From Dromiciops gliroides (lineage: Eukaryota; Chordata; Mammalia; Microbiotheria; Microbiotheriidae), in contig NC_057864.1 in assembly GCF_019393635.1 (NCBI RefSeq), positions 475,620,617-475,684,616 of the forward strand: a stretch of 64,000 nt of DNA, given 5' to 3'. The notes below the pieces were generated by a model. The model saw nothing but the letters and a program-made list of their open reading frames with translations. It did not search any database and had not been told where the DNA came from. Position numbers and translations under genes: made by a program. Shown in pieces: positions 10,842 to 22,780 of the stretch (the first letter of the stretch is position 1; the number at the start of each line of letters is the position of its first letter).

Positions 10842-12235
10842 TCACCTCTCCTCTTCTTTCCCCATCTCTCTTCTCTCCCTCCTACTTTCTCTCCCCATCC
10901 CCCTTTCCCCTTTCTCCTTTTAGCTTTATCTATATCACCCATATCTATATCATATATACCCATAGCCACACGTCTAGAGAGGCCATGTTGTCTAGTGGTT
11001 AGAGAGCCAGTCTTCGCTCCAGGAAGTCCTGGGTTCAAGTCCAACCTTAAACACATACTGGCTGTGTGTCCCTGAGCAAATCACTTCACCTCTCAATGCT
11101 CTAGACAGCTAAGACCATAAATTGCAGAAAAGGGGCCAACCTGCATTGCTAGTAGGAGTTTCCTCACATAGGACTTCCCTATACCAAGCCCAGCTCCATT
11201 CGGTCCTCTCTTTTCTCATTCCTCTGCCCGCTTCTTCCTCTTTGCTCCTCTATCCTCCCTAGCTCCCTCTCCCCCTCTTTCCTCTGCCTCTGCTCTTTCT
11301 TCACCTCTCTCCTAGTCTGTTCTCCACTCCCTCCCCTCACAGGGGTTCTCAGAACCAGGCCAGTGAAGCCTCTACAAATGGGGGCTGGGGTGGGTGCGGG
11401 GCTCCCTTTATCTTGACATCTAATTGTGGTTTTTCAGTTGCAGAAGGAAGTGAGAGAGGGCGAGGGTGGCGGATGTGCACGGACACTGGGGCCGATGCTG
11501 CTCCCATACACACGTGCTCCTACCGACCAGACTCACACACATGAGGAGGCTCACTAGCTGGACAGCGGACCCCGTGGGTTTTGGTCTTTCCCTTCTTGCC
11601 GTGTCATAGACCCAGGGGATCCCAGATCTGACCCGGAAGGGACTTGAGGTCACCTAGTACAGTTCTCAGCCTGGGGGCTGTGAACATTTTTTTTTAATTG
11701 CTGGCTGTGTTTCACTAAAGTATATTTGCTGCCCAAGGGAGTCCACGGCACAAAAGGTGTTAAGAGCCCCCTCCCCCCATCCAGTCCAGTCCAGCCCTCC
11801 CATTTTTCAGATGAGAAAAGTAAGGCCCAGAGAGGTTTAATGACTGCTTAAGGTCACACAGGCAGTAAGTGTCAGAAGCGGAATTCAAACTCAGGTCCTC
11901 TGACTCCCAGTTCAGTGTTCCCAAATTGATTTCTCTCTAGTTTCCCAGCCTGTGTTCGGATTTCAATTTAGTCTTTTACTGTTAGACTGTGTTTATACAC
12001 ACAGCTGGCTTTTGGTTTGGGGGTGGTTTTTGTTTTTTCTGTGGCGGGAAGGGGAGGGTGGGGGTGGGGGGAATTTCAGGTCATTATATAGTGCATATGT
12101 ACAGTAGAGAGTCAATTGGCCAGAACCAGAGGAGCAAGGAGATGTAATTAGCGGGATTTTCTTCTACACTGGCCAGAGGCAAAAGTCAAGCAAAAGAAGC
12201 CCACCTGGGGGATTTTGTTAAAAAGAAATGGGGGA

Positions 12236-12407
12236 GGGGCAGCTAGGTGGCACAGTGGATAGAGCACTGGCCCTGGAGTCAGGAGTACCTGAGTTCAAAT
12301 CCGGCCTCAGACACTTAACACTTACTAGCTGTGTGACCCTGGGCAAGTCACTTAACCCCAATTGCCTCACCAAAAAAAAAAAAAAAAAAAAGAAAAGAAA
12401 AAGAAAA
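12236..12407 (+). mobile_element. young SINE
   Basis: AAAGAAATGGGGGAGG before and AAAGAAATGGGAGAGG after the A-tail look like a target duplication. Confidence 0.9.
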
Positions 12408-12439
12408 AAAGAAATGGGAGAGGGGAGGACATTTAGGTA

Positions 12440-12567
12440 TGTTGTGGTTAAAGCACGGGCCCTGAAGTTGGAGGACCTGAGTTCAAATTCAGCCTCAGAT
12501 ACTCACTAGCTGTGTGACTCAGGGCAAGTCACTTAATCTCAATTGCCTCCCCCCTCCAAAAAAAATG
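12440..12567 (+). mobile_element. diverged SINE
   Basis: Only part of the head is recognisable (GTTGTGGTTAAAGCACGGGC). The CORE and a short A-tail follow, 40 bp after another copy. Confidence 0.75.
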
Positions 12568-13932
12568 GGAGGGAGGGGAGAGATTGAAATGTCCTGGGGT
12601 CAGTACACAGCCAGCCTTGTCTGCCCCCATAGCCCTGGCCACTGAACATAAAGGTTGGTCTTGAATGTCATAGCTCAGGGGATCTGGGCTGTCCAATGAG
12701 ACAGTGGGTCAGGTCAGGGCAAGAAGGCAGATTGGGGAACTGAGAATTCAAATCTGAGCCTGTTGGGGTGCCTTTGCAAGATGGTGGGGGACAGAACCCC
12801 AAGGAGAGGTATCTAGAGCCCAGGAGAACAGCATAAGCATGAAAGTGTTACCAAGAAATCTGCTTGAATGTGTGAGTTGAGGGGTTGGGGGAGAAATCCA
12901 GGGAAGCAAAAGAGGAGATTATGAACCCATGGGCAGGTGCAGGAAGCCCCGAGGGTGACTTCAGTGACACCAGTATCGTGATAGATACAGTGAAAAGAAC
13001 ACTGATTAGAGTAACAGGAGCTGGGTTCAAATCCCAGCTCTGACACTTAACTATGTGACTTTGGGTGTCATGTAATCTCACTAGGCCTCAGTTTCCCTAT
13101 TTGTAAAATAGGAGGGGGTTGGACTACATAGTTTCTGAGATCCCTTCTAGTTCTATGACTGCATGTCTTCCAGGCTTTTCCACATTTATAACTCTTATCT
13201 ATATCCCTTATGAATTTAATTCAATAAACATTTGTTGAGTGCCTATAAGACCAATCTCAGGTATCTATCGTCTGTATGACCTTAGGCAAGTCACCCCCCC
13301 CCTTGGTCTCAGTTTCCTCTTTTGTAAAATGAGGAGGTTGGACTAACTGCCCTCTGAAGTTCCTTCTGTCTCCAGATCTAGGATTCTAAAATGCAGTCAG
13401 ACCAGGGCAGAGTATTCTCTGGAGCACAGAAACACCAAAGAAAGATGCTTGGAATCTGCATTCCGAGCCCACCTCTCCCACACAGTGCTGGCAGTGATAA
13501 CAAGGGAGAAGTCTTGGCCAGGCACAAGTTGTATTGTGTATCTCTAACTGAGATTCTGTGACCCATCCTTCTTCATAGAGAACCTCCCTGGAGCAGGGAG
13601 CAGTGACGGGTGGAACTCAAGATCAGCTGGCATTGAGATAGAGAGTTCTGGCTGGACGGTCACAGGATTGAAAATTGGCAACATCAGAAAGGGTCCTAAA
13701 ACCCCATCCTTCCTTTAATGGTGGCCAGCTAGGTCAGAGGTCATGAACGTACAGCCAGACTTGGACTTTTGACTTGAAGAGGGTCTCTGGATGTACTGTG
13801 GTGATGTGATTATGATGGCTAGAATTTATAGGGTGATGTAACTTCTGCAGAGCAACATCTCATTTGATATGAGGGAGTCAGCATCTTCTGTGTCTTAATT
13901 TCTAAAAAGCTTAATAAATCCTCATTCACTTG

Positions 13933-14135
13933 CCTTCATTCTTCCCTTTCTTCTTTTCTTTCCTTCCTCCCTCCCTCTCTATCTCCATTTTCTCTTCTTT
14001 TTTCTTTCCCTTTCCCTTTCATTCTCTCCCTCTTTCTTTCTTTCCTCCCTCCCTCTTCCCCCTCTCTCTTTCTCTCTCTCCTTTATTTCCTCCCTCCTTC
14101 TTCCCAGCTTCTCTTTCTCTCTCTCTTTCTTTCCT
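13933..14135. repeat. pyrimidine-rich tract
   Basis: CTTT, CCCT and TCTC runs with almost no purines on the plus strand. A shorter one lies at 28118-28206. Confidence 0.88.
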
Positions 14136-14269
14136 GTTCAAGGATGAAGTTTGACTATTAGATTGCTGGACAGTAAAAAGTTTCCTTTTCATTTGTAAGG
14201 CAGTGAAGAGGACTGCCCCCAAAACAGTAAGCAAATGGTAGGCCAGCTTTGACCTACCCAGTTGGCTCG

Positions 14270-14475
14270 AATCAGGAAGACCTGAATTCAAATCCAGCCT
14301 CAGACACTTCCTGCCTATGTGACCCCATTTGTGACCTCACTTCATCCCATTTGCCTCAGTTTCGTCATCTGTAAAATAAGGTGGAGGAGGAAATGACAAA
14401 TTCCAGCATTTTTGACACGAAAACCCCAAATGGAGTCAAGAAGAGGTGGACATGACTGAAATGCCTGAACAACAA
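14270..14475 (+). mobile_element. SINE with GACTGAA-AACAAC tail (MAR1-like)
   Basis: CORE-type front followed by AACCCCAAATGGAGTCAAGA, GTGGACATGACTGAAATGCC and AACAACAACA. Names are from memory. Confidence 0.75.
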
Positions 14476-14861
14476 CATAACAGGGAATAATAATAACACC
14501 TACTTCACAAAGTTGTTGTGAGGATCATATACATATATATGTATAGGTATGTATAGATGTGTATAGGTATGTATATATGTATAGAGAGAGCTGTGCATAT
14601 TATTTCTATGGAAATAATATTTATGTATTACTTATATCGCAAACCATAAAGCACTATTGAATGTTAGCTATTAAGGGACTCGCCCATAGTCACCCAGGCT
14701 GTAAGTGGCAGAACAAGGAACCCATACACCAAAAATGCACAGTCGCTCATGCATGCAGAAGCCCACAGGGAAAGAGTGCATCAGCTGAGGCTAGTGCCAT
14801 TCCATGAGCCCAGCAGGAGCTTAGAGTAGGGTTAGTGAGTGGGAAGCGGACTTATAGATAC

Positions 14862-14898
14862 CTCTGCTCATAAAAGATCTGCTTGGACCTTCTCGTAC
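14862..14898 (-). CDS. LAT2: LAT2 coding exon 2
   Basis: The exon is 37 nt, with acceptor TTCTTCCAG and donor GTATCT. It encodes (G)TRRSKQIFYEQ(R), aligned to human GAKRSEKIYQQR: a basic juxtamembrane stretch and one tyrosine (Y39). It begins with 2 nt of the Gly codon opened in exon 1 and ends with 2 nt of an Arg codon completed by exon 3. Confidence 0.9.
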
Positions 14899-15555
14899 CT
14901 GGAAGAACAAATTCCACATTAGGAGATGAGGACACACCTTGGAGGTCTGTTGGCAGAGGGAGGCCTGGCCCAGGGGAGCTATTCCCAAAGAGCAGGCCCA
15001 CCTCAGCCCTAAGGTTCCAGGGCCAGGCTCTAGGGGAGGACACTGGGCAGAGGGGCATCCAGATGGGACACATGACCCCAAAGTACTTATCCTAAGGGCT
15101 CTGAGTGGAAGGAATTTGGAGCCAAGGGACTTGGGTTCGAAACCTGAGTTTGCTGCATACTGCAGGCCCCTTGGTATCTCTGGGCCTCTGGCTCCTACTT
15201 TGCTAAATGAAGGGGTTGGACTCGGTGGTCTCTAAGGTCCCTCCCACTTTCCATTTGATAGAAAGGATGAGAACCTTTGTCAATATCGCTGAGTCCTACC
15301 CAGCATGGTGCCTGCCATACAGTAAGCACTTAATAATTGCTCGATTGACTAACTCACTGACTCCCCCCATCATTTTACAGGAGAGAGAGCTGAGGCTCAG
15401 GGTAGATAGTGAGGGTTACAAGACTGAGAGTTGGCAGGGACCTCAGTGGTTATCCAGTCCAGCTTATCCCCAAAAGGAATCCCCCCAATAACATACCACA
15501 TGGTAGTTCAGCCTCTGCTTGAAGAAAATCATAGCCTTTGAACCCAAAAGGAACT

Positions 15556-15757
15556 TAGAGGCAGCTAGCAGGTGCAGTGGATGGAGCACTAGGCCTGAAA
15601 TCAGAAGGACCTGAGTTCGAATCCATCCACAGCTGGATTGGCCACTAACTGCATGGCCCTGGGCAAGTCATTTAACCTGTTTGCCTCAGTTTCCTCATCT
15701 GTAAAATGGGGATAATGACAGCACCTACCTCCCAGGGTTGTCATGAAGATCAAATGA

Positions 15758-15762
<5 letters not shown>
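15556..15762 (+). mobile_element. older CORE-SINE
   Basis: Head GCAGTGGATGGAGCACTAGG, CORE, CTCATCTGTAAAATGGGG and GATCAAATGAAATTT. It runs straight into an AT microsatellite. Confidence 0.8.
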
Positions 15763-15809
<47 letters not shown>

Positions 15810-15825
15810 GTATATATATATATAT
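15763..15825. repeat. (AT)n microsatellite
   Basis: TA repeats with two interrupting TG steps, at the end of a CORE-SINE. Confidence 0.95.
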
Positions 15826-16056
15826 GATAACCATCATAATTGTTATTATTCCTGGGCCAAAGGACTTCTAGCTCTTACTCTCATCCTTGCTGCAGAAGTC
15901 CAGTTTTCTACTGGGGAGGACTAGACAGGAAAGGAGAGACTCATTCATCCCCTTTGAGGACAGGGTCAGCAGAGCAGTTTTTGTCCAGGGCCAAAGGGAA
16001 GGGATGTAGAATTAGGACACGAGTATGGGGGATTCTGGGGGACTTGGACGCCTTAC

Positions 16057-16144
16057 CTAAGCGGGGGCACCACACGCACATGCCCGCCACAGCCCCGAGC
16101 AGCAGAAGGGTAGCTCCGGCCCCGAGCAGCTCTGCATGCTCCAT
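16057..16144 (-). CDS. LAT2: LAT2 first coding exon: start, membrane anchor, palmitoylation motif
   Basis: ATG is at 16142-16144 and the donor is GTAAGG at 16051-16056. It encodes MEHAELLGAGATLLLLGAVA and then GMCVWCPRL, plus one base. This matches the human start MSSGTELLWPGAALLVLLGV in layout: a very short outer segment, a single signal-anchor helix (about residues 6-22) and a C-x-x-C pair (C23, C26) in place of human C25/C28, the palmitoylation site that sends the adaptor to lipid rafts. The protein is two residues shorter at the N-terminus than human. A likely acceptor (TATTGCAG) at 16164-16171 gives 19 nt of 5' UTR in the same exon. Confidence 0.93.
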
Positions 16145-16918
16145 GTCTCTGGGAGTCTTCTGCCTGCAATACACATCCAGAAGGCTCAGTGACCTGGGGA
16201 GGGGAAGGAGACCCCCTGCTCCCTTCCTAGAACAGGGAGGGCCTTCAAGGCTCCCAATTCCTCTAGAAAGTCTTCTCTTACTGTGATGCCAAAAGTGGTC
16301 CTCTGATTCTCCAGGCTGGTCCCCCCTGCCTCTAACAGCTTCCATCACATTTAGGGAGTCTGTACCCCATAGTCTAGCACAGGTTAATCATTCTGTAAGG
16401 AATGCATTCTGACTGTGTGACCCTGGGCAAATCACTGAACTTCATACTGTCCCAGACAACTCCAAGGTTCTCTAGATGCAGAGCAGCCCATAGGCTTGGG
16501 GGCCACAAATTGAGAACTGAAAGGGTCAACTCCCTGATTTTACAGTTGAGGAAACTGAGTCCTGAAGAGATGAAGTGTCTTAGGCTCTTAGGCTCATACA
16601 GCAAAGACTGGAAGGGCCTTCAGAGGCCTTCTATTCAACCCCCCCACCCCAATCTACAGATGAAGAAACAAAGGCCCAGGTCAAGTAAGCCTTCGATTTG
16701 AAACAAGATAGTGACCTGCATTAGAAGGAGTTTCTTTGCAGGTAGTTCCCTATCCCAAAGAAATCAGAAGTTTGGACCAAAAAAAAAGTTTTGATTTTTT
16801 TTCTTGTAATGGTTTCAGGGATGTGTCTCCCCAAAGAGCACCTGACAGGCCGGGACCTAAACTCTTCCTCTCCTGTTTCTCCCACAGCCCTGCCAAGCTT
16901 CTGGTCTCCAATCTCTTC

Positions 16919-16920
<2 letters not shown>

Positions 16921-16997
<77 letters not shown>
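16921..16997. repeat. (TC)n microsatellite
   Basis: An uninterrupted run of close to 39 TC units. Confidence 0.95.
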
Positions 16998-17001
<4 letters not shown>

Positions 17002-17553
17002 TCACTCCTTTACCCACCTATATTCACCCCTGTTGTAGTCACTGTCACCTCTCCACGGTGGACATGGACAATCTAACATTCCTAGCCACGCTCTTCTTCT
17101 TGAGTTACAGACCCCAACAATTAAACGGCAGCACAGTGTAAGAAGATGATTGTCTCTCTAAAGCCAAGCTTCTTAAACTGTGGGTTGCGACACACAGGGT
17201 TCAGATCCTGCCTTTGACCCTTACTAGCTGTATGAACCAGGCCACATCATTAACTTCTCTGCACCTCAGTTTATTCAATTATGAAATGGGGGTAATAATA
17301 GCACCTATTGTTGAGGATTGTTGTAACATAGCCATCTCTAACCAGATGTCCCATAGACACTGTAAACTTAACATGCCCCAAACTGGAGTCATTCTCTTTC
17401 CCCTCAAAACCCTCCTCCTTCCCAATTTCTCCATTATACTCAAGGGTACTACCTTCTTCTTAGTTCCTCAGGCTCCCAACCTACATGTCAGCCTGGATTT
17501 TTCACGATCTTTTCCCCCTCTCCAATATCCAATCCTTTGCCAAGGCCTGTTGA

Positions 17554-17681
17554 TTTCACCTCTGCAGCATCTCTTGTCAATTTCATTTGTGCAGCATCTC
17601 TTGTAGGTTTCACCTCTGCAGCATCTCTTGTCAATTTCATTTGTACAGCATCTCTTGTAGGTTTCACCTCAGCAGCATCTC
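17554..17681. repeat. 27-bp tandem array, two alternating unit types
   Basis: The units are 17554-17580, 17581-17607, 17608-17634, 17635-17661 and a partial one to 17681. They alternate between TTTCACCTCTGCAGCATCTC and TTTCATTTGTGCAGCATCTC starts, giving a 54-bp higher-order repeat. Confidence 0.9.
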
Positions 17682-17944
17682 CCCAAAAACTGCCTTCTTC
17701 TCTCCTCTGACACTACCCCCACCCTGGTCCATGCCCTCATCACCTCACACCTAAATTATTGCATTAGCTGCTGGGGGGTTCTGCCTGTCTCAAATCTCCC
17801 CTGATTTCAATCTGTCCTCCACTCAGCTGCCAAATTAATCCTACCAGATCGCAGAACACATCACACCTATTCAATAAATTCCAGTGGCTTTCTATCACTT
17901 CCAAGATAAAAAATACAAAAATCACACCTTTCCAATCATCTTAC

Positions 17945-18086
17945 TTTTGGGGGGGCGGGGCAATGGGGGTTAAGTGACTTGCCCAGGGTCATGCAGCTAG
18001 TAAGTGTCAAGTGTCTAAGGTCAAATTTGAACTCAGGTCCTCCTGAATCCAGGGGTGCTCTATCCACTGCGCCACCTAGCTGCCCC
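17945..18086 (-). mobile_element. young SINE inside an L2 copy
   Basis: TCATCTTAC is duplicated at 17936-17944 and 18087-18095. The left end is a G run instead of T. Confidence 0.9.
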
Positions 18087-19023
18087 TCATCTTACATCTT
18101 ATACCCCACTACATATTCTTTAATCCAGTGACACCAGCCTCCTGGTTTCTCCTTGAAAAAGACTCATCTCTCAACTCTACATTTTCTCTGGCTGTTCTCC
18201 ATGCCTGGAAGTCTTTTTCTTCTCATCTCCACCTTCTGGCTTCCTTCAAGTCTCTACTAAGATATCACCTTCCACAAGAAGCTTTTCCTGATTCTCCTTC
18301 ATGCTAGCATCTCCCCTCTGTTGATTATCTCCAATTTATTCTGTCTATAGCTAGTTAGTACAAAGCTGTTTGGCTGTTGTCTCCCCTATTAGATTGTGAT
18401 CTCCCTGAGGGCAAGGACTGTCTTTTGCCTTTCTTTGTATGCTCAGCTCTTAGCTCAGTGCCTGACACACCTCTGTGCTTAGGAAATGTTTACTGACTGA
18501 CTCTAAATGCCAACTATTATGATTACAGGACACCTCTTCCTGGTGTCCACCTTCTCTATACTCATATGTTACATCCCAAACCAGCTTTACCACTTTTTCT
18601 CCCCAAACTTGCCCCTCTTTGCCTTCTCTCTTTCTGTTCCTCTTTTCATATTAATCCCCTGCACCTGCAGCCTAGTCCAAAGCTTCTTACATTCATTGTT
18701 CCGAGCCCCATATGGGGTCATGTAACTGAATATGGGGGTCACAAAAAAAATTGACAATAGTAAAAGGTTACGTATACATATTTTATATACCTATATACCC
18801 GGAGTCATGTAAAAAATTTCCCTGGTGAAAAGGGGTCATGAGTGGAAAAACTTTAAGGCCTGGCCAAGCTGACCTTCTTGCTGTCCCATGGTTGGGGAAA
18901 CAAGCCCTCATCACCTCCCCTCTGACAAACCCTCATTACCACCCCCTGGACAGAGGCCTTCTACATGAAAAGAAAAATGAAATAGTCTCTGCCTTACATT
19001 CTTTCAAAAGAAATAACTTAAGC

Positions 19024-19170
19024 AGCAGCTAGGTGGTGCAGTGGATAAAGCACTGGTCTTGGATTCAGGAGGACCTGAGTTCAAATCCAGCCTCCGACAC
19101 TTGACACTTACTAGCTGTGTGACCCTGGGCAAGTCACTTAACCCTCACTGCCCCGCCCCCCCAAAAAAGA
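19024..19170 (+). mobile_element. young SINE
   Basis: AAATAACTTAAG before and AAACAACTTAAG after mark the insertion. Confidence 0.88.
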
Positions 19171-19207
19171 GCAAAAGAAACAACTTAAGTGAATATATAG
19201 GCATATT

Positions 19208-19316
19208 TTATATATATATATATATACACACATATATAATATGTCATATATAATATATATATTTTATATATAATACGTCATATACATAATATAATATATA
19301 GGCATATATAATATAT
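19208..19316. repeat. AT-rich microsatellite
   Basis: TATA runs broken by CATA and GTCA steps, between two SINEs. Confidence 0.85.
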
Positions 19317-19324
19317 AAGAGAGA

Positions 19325-19489
19325 CACAGGTGGCGCAGTGGATAAAGCACTGGCCCTAGATTCAGGAGGACCTGAGTTCAAATCTGGTCTCAGCCACTTG
19401 ATACTTACTATCTGTGTGACCCTGGGCAAGTCACTTACCCCCCATTGCCCCTCAAAAAAAACAAAAACAAAAACAAAAACAAAACAAAA
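19325..19489 (+). mobile_element. SINE, 5' truncated
   Basis: It begins at ACACAGGTGGCGCAGTGG next to an AT microsatellite. The tail is (AAAAC)n. Confidence 0.87.
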
Positions 19490-19894
19490 GATCCAATCCC
19501 TTAATGCTGCAGCTTGCTGCCCACCCCCAGACAGAAAAAGGATGGGCTCCTGGCAGGTGCAGAATGAGGCAAATGTTTTTTGGATGTGGCCAAATGAGGG
19601 AATTTGTTTCGCTTGACTCTAGAGCATATTTGATATAGAGGTTTTCTTTTTTCAGGGGAGGGGAAGAAGTGGGAGGAAGAGAAAATCAATTTTTGTTCAT
19701 TGAAAAAATAAAAACTCAGAAGTAACATTTCAAATTTTTAAAAATGTTTTTTAAAAAATTTAAGTCTGCCTTCTCAATATCCTTAACTTTAGGGAGGTAA
19801 AGGCTATCAGTCATTCACACTTTACCGTGAACTTCTTTAATCAGATCAACAGGACTAAGGGGATGAAAGTGAGGGGAGCGATCTGGGAATACTT

Positions 19895-20048
19895 GGGGGC
19901 AGCTAGATGGCACATTGGATAAGGCACTGGCCCTGGATTCAGGAGGACCTGAGTTCAAATCTGGCCTCAGATACTTGACACTTACTAGCTGTGTGACCCT
20001 GAGCAAGTCACTTAATTCTCATTGCCCTGCCAAAAAAAATTTTAAAAA
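19895..20048 (+). mobile_element. young SINE
   Basis: GATCTGGGAAT is duplicated at 19880-19890 and 20049-20059. Confidence 0.9.
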
Positions 20049-20537
20049 GATCTGGGAATGCCCTAAGGGGAGGGTCAGGGAAGGCAGCATGAGGACCCTG
20101 GGTGGTTGAGGAATGGGAGAAAGAGGAGCAATAAGAGAAGTGGGAAGGAGTCAAAACAAATTACATTTCCAGTTCCTCTATCTTCCTCCCCACCAATCCA
20201 CCCACCCACTTACCCCCACTATTTACATTCATGGAATGACTAGGATTTCAGAGCTGGAAAGGGCCACTTCCCTCATTTTACAGAGGTGGATTCTTAGCAA
20301 ATTAAGGTGACTTGTTCCCACAAAGCTAGGCTACTTAGCAATGGAGTTAAGGTCTAGCTTTTACCGGAGCACCATAAAAATACAGTAGAAACTTCCTGAT
20401 TCAGACCGTATCAAATTGACATCTGTGATCATTACAGCAGGCAGGACTGACATGCAAACCCTTTCATTAATTAATTAATTGATTAACAACTGCTAATTAA
20501 CCAGATTAACAAGATCCCAGGGGGATTAATTACCCTA

Positions 20538-20716
20538 CTTAAAATATATATGTGTATGTGTGTCTGCATATATATGTATTTGTGTGTATTTATAAATATA
20601 TATATCAAATATAATATAACTATATATGGTATGTATAAAGTATGTATATTTTATAAGGTATGTGTGAATATATGTATAAACATATACGAATATATGTGTG
20701 TGTATATGTATATACA
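20538..20716. repeat. AT/GT microsatellite
   Basis: A mixture of TATATG and TGTG steps. Confidence 0.85.
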
Positions 20717-20790
20717 ACACCTGCCAGTAAAAAAATCTTCAAGTTTCTTTAGCACCATTTACCTGCTCCATCTGCTAATTATAAATCATT

Positions 20791-20961
20791 CTAGGGGCAG
20801 CTAGGTGGTGCAGTGGATAGAGCACAGGCCCTGGAATCAGGAGAACCTGAGTTCAAATCCGGCCTCAGATACATAACACTTACTAGCTGCATGACCATGG
20901 GCAAGTCATTTGACCCCAATTACCTCACTAAAAAGCAACAACAACAACAAAAATAAATTAA
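20791..20961 (+). mobile_element. young SINE
   Basis: ATAAATCATT at 20781-20790 and ATAAATGATT at 20962-20971 flank it. The tail is (CAA)n. Confidence 0.9.
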
Positions 20962-21225
20962 ATAAATGATTATTATCTATTCATTAGAGCAGGCCCAGGA
21001 CTCTACCTGACTACCTTGTAGGTCTTATATAAAGGAAACAGCACTTCCTATTGAACCAATCTCTAATTCTAATTTTTCACTCCCCACTTTGTCTGATTCA
21101 ATTAAATTGAATTGAATACATATCAGGCCCCTACTATGTGCTATGATCTGTGACGGACACCCACTGTGTGCAATGATCTGTGATAGGTATCAAGACTTCA
21201 AAAATTTTTTAAAAAGAGAGAATCC

Positions 21226-21373
21226 AATGGGGCAGCTAGGCGGCACAGTGGATAAAGCACCGACCCTGGATTCAGGAGGACCTGAGTTCAAATCTGACCT
21301 CAGACACTTGATACTTACTAGCTGTCACTTAACCCTCATTGCCCCACTTAAAAAATTTTTTTAAATTAAAATT
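21226..21373 (+). mobile_element. young SINE with internal deletion
   Basis: AAAAAGAGAGAATCC is duplicated at 21211-21225 and 21374-21388. The CORE lacks the GTGACCCTGGGCAA stretch. Confidence 0.9.
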
Positions 21374-21589
21374 AAAAAGAGAGAATCCTTGTCCTTAAGA
21401 AACTTCCATGATCACCCCTAGTGAGTTCTCCCCTCTTTCTCGTTTCCTTGCTGGGTCTCAGGATTTGTCTTCCTTCCCCCCCAACAACTAAATTTATGTT
21501 TAAAAACTGATCTCAGGATTCTTTTGAATCCAGCTTATTTTTGGTGAAGCCCAAAGAGTAGAAAAATACCAGTTATGTCCATGGACCTC

Positions 21590-21810
21590 ATACAGATAAA
21601 AAATGTCCCATCTATCCCCTGACTCCAGTCCCATGACTCCAACTGACTACTGGATGTCACACAGATATTCCAAACTCAACATCTCCAAAACACAATATAT
21701 AATATCATCTTTTCCCTGAACCCCCGCACCCCACCCCACCCCGCCTCCTCCTAACTTCTCTATTCTCTGTGTTCTCCTAATTGTTGGGCTCTCAACTTCC
21801 CCCACCAGCC
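21590..21810 (+). mobile_element. L2-type LINE fragment
   Basis: GGATGTCACACAGATATTCC followed by AAACTCAACATCTCCAAAAC is the L2 ORF2 region seen in the other copies. Confidence 0.6.
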
Positions 21811-21824
21811 AAGGCATGTTTATG

Positions 21825-22230
21825 TGTAATGATAATAACTAGCATTTAGATAACACTTTTTTTGGGGGGGGGGGCAGGGCAATGAAGGTTAAGTGACTTG
21901 CCTAGGGTCACACAGCTAGTAAGTGTCAAGTGTCTGAGGTCGGATTTGAACCCAGGTCCTCCTGAATCCAGGGCCGGTGCTTTATCCACTGTACCACCTA
22001 GCTGCCCCCTAGCTAACAGTTAAAGTTCACAAAGCCCTGTACAAATGCTATCTCATTTGGTCCTCATAATGACCCTATGATCATTATCTGCATTTTACAG
22101 ATGAGGAAACTGAGGCAGGGACAGATTCAATGACTTGCCCAGGGTCACACAGCTAGCAAGTGTCTGAGGCAGGATTTGAACCCAGGTCTTCCTGATTCCA
22201 AATACAGCTCTCCAACCACCTAGCTGTCTG
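21825..22230 (-). mobile_element. older CORE-SINE interrupted by a young SINE
   Basis: The inverted CORE-SINE starts AACTAGCATTTAGATAACAC and resumes after the insertion with GTACAAATGCTATCTCATTT, ending at CCACCTAGCTGTCTG. The young SINE fills 21857-22009. Confidence 0.75.
21857..22009 (-). mobile_element. young SINE nested in a CORE-SINE
   Basis: Full length; the left end is a G run (GGGGGGGGGG). Confidence 0.88.
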
Positions 22231-22231
22231 T

Positions 22232-22232
22232 C

Positions 22233-22267
<35 letters not shown>

Positions 22268-22274
22268 TGTATGT
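22232..22274. repeat. (GT)n microsatellite
   Basis: A GT run with a few ATGT steps; a second lies at 22443-22470 after AT-rich sequence. Confidence 0.93.
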
Positions 22275-22631
22275 GGTATAATATACATATTCTCTCTCTA
22301 GTATATACATATATGTAAATATACATAAAACAATGTGTGATATATATTTATGTATGCACATAAACACATGTATAATATATACTACATATTCATACACATT
22401 CACAATGTTTGTATGATATAGACACATATACATAAGCACATCTGTGTGTGTGTGTGTGTGTGTGTGTGTATGCTGTACATCACAGCAGCATGGAAGATCT
22501 TTGAGGGTAGGAAACTGGCTCATTCTTTGTATCTCCAGCATCAAGCACAGTGTCTGGCATACAGTGGGTGATTAATAAATGCCTGTTGATTGACTGCATC
22601 TCCTTCAATCTGTAGCCAAATGAAAGCATTC

Positions 22632-22780
22632 TGGGGCAGCTAGATGGCGCAGAGGTTAAAGCACTGGCCCTGGATTCAGGAGTACCTGAGTTCAAATCCG
22701 GCCTCAGACACTTGACACTTACTAGCTGTGTGACCCTGGGCAAGTCACTTAACCCCAATTGCCTCACTTAAAAAAAAAAA
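22632..22780 (+). mobile_element. young SINE
   Basis: AAATGAAAGCAT is found on both sides (22617 and 22781 onwards). Confidence 0.9.

Larger units (their letters stand above)
8834..14861 (-). other. LAT2: LAT2 intron 2
   Basis: The intron contains the purine tract (8860-9520), pyrimidine-rich runs (10575-10705, 10845-10920, 13933-14135), SINEs (10706-10841, 12236-12407, 12440-12567), a MIR (12960-13160) and a GACTGAACAAC-tailed SINE (14270-14475). 9600-10500 and 11100-11650 are unique with no feature I can support. Confidence 0.75.
14899..16056 (-). other. LAT2: LAT2 intron 1 after the start exon
   Basis: The intron holds an old MIR-like SINE (15100-15240) and a full CORE-SINE (15556-15762) whose 3' end has become an AT microsatellite (15763-15825). 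The remainder is unique sequence. Confidence 0.75.
2007..16163 (-). other. LAT2: LAT2 gene, first six coding exons (3' part outside window)
   Basis: Six coding exons, read right to left, have GT-AG sites and matching phases: 16057-16144, 14862-14898, 8790-8833, 8189-8246, 7192-7229 and 2007-2042. Joined they give 301 nt, that is 100 codons plus one base. Human LAT2 reaches the same point (RYQNFSKG) at about residue 100. LAT2 (LAB/NTAL) is a palmitoylated membrane adaptor whose cytoplasmic tyrosines are phosphorylated after B-cell receptor or Fc receptor signalling and recruit GRB2. The C-terminal exons with the main YxN sites are beyond the left edge; I searched 1-2006 on the minus strand and did not find the next exon. 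Confidence 0.92.
17330..18505 (+). mobile_element. L2-type LINE 3' part with tandem expansion
   Basis: It runs from the ORF2 C-terminal region (AACATGCCCCAAACTGGAGT) to the L2 3' end (GCTCAGTGCCTGACACACCT). A 27-bp tandem array (17554-17681) and a minus SINE (17945-18086) lie inside. Confidence 0.75.

Noticed and set aside
16721-17141. Frames encoding Leu-Ser or Arg-Glu repeats
   Set aside because: These are translations of the (TC)n microsatellite.
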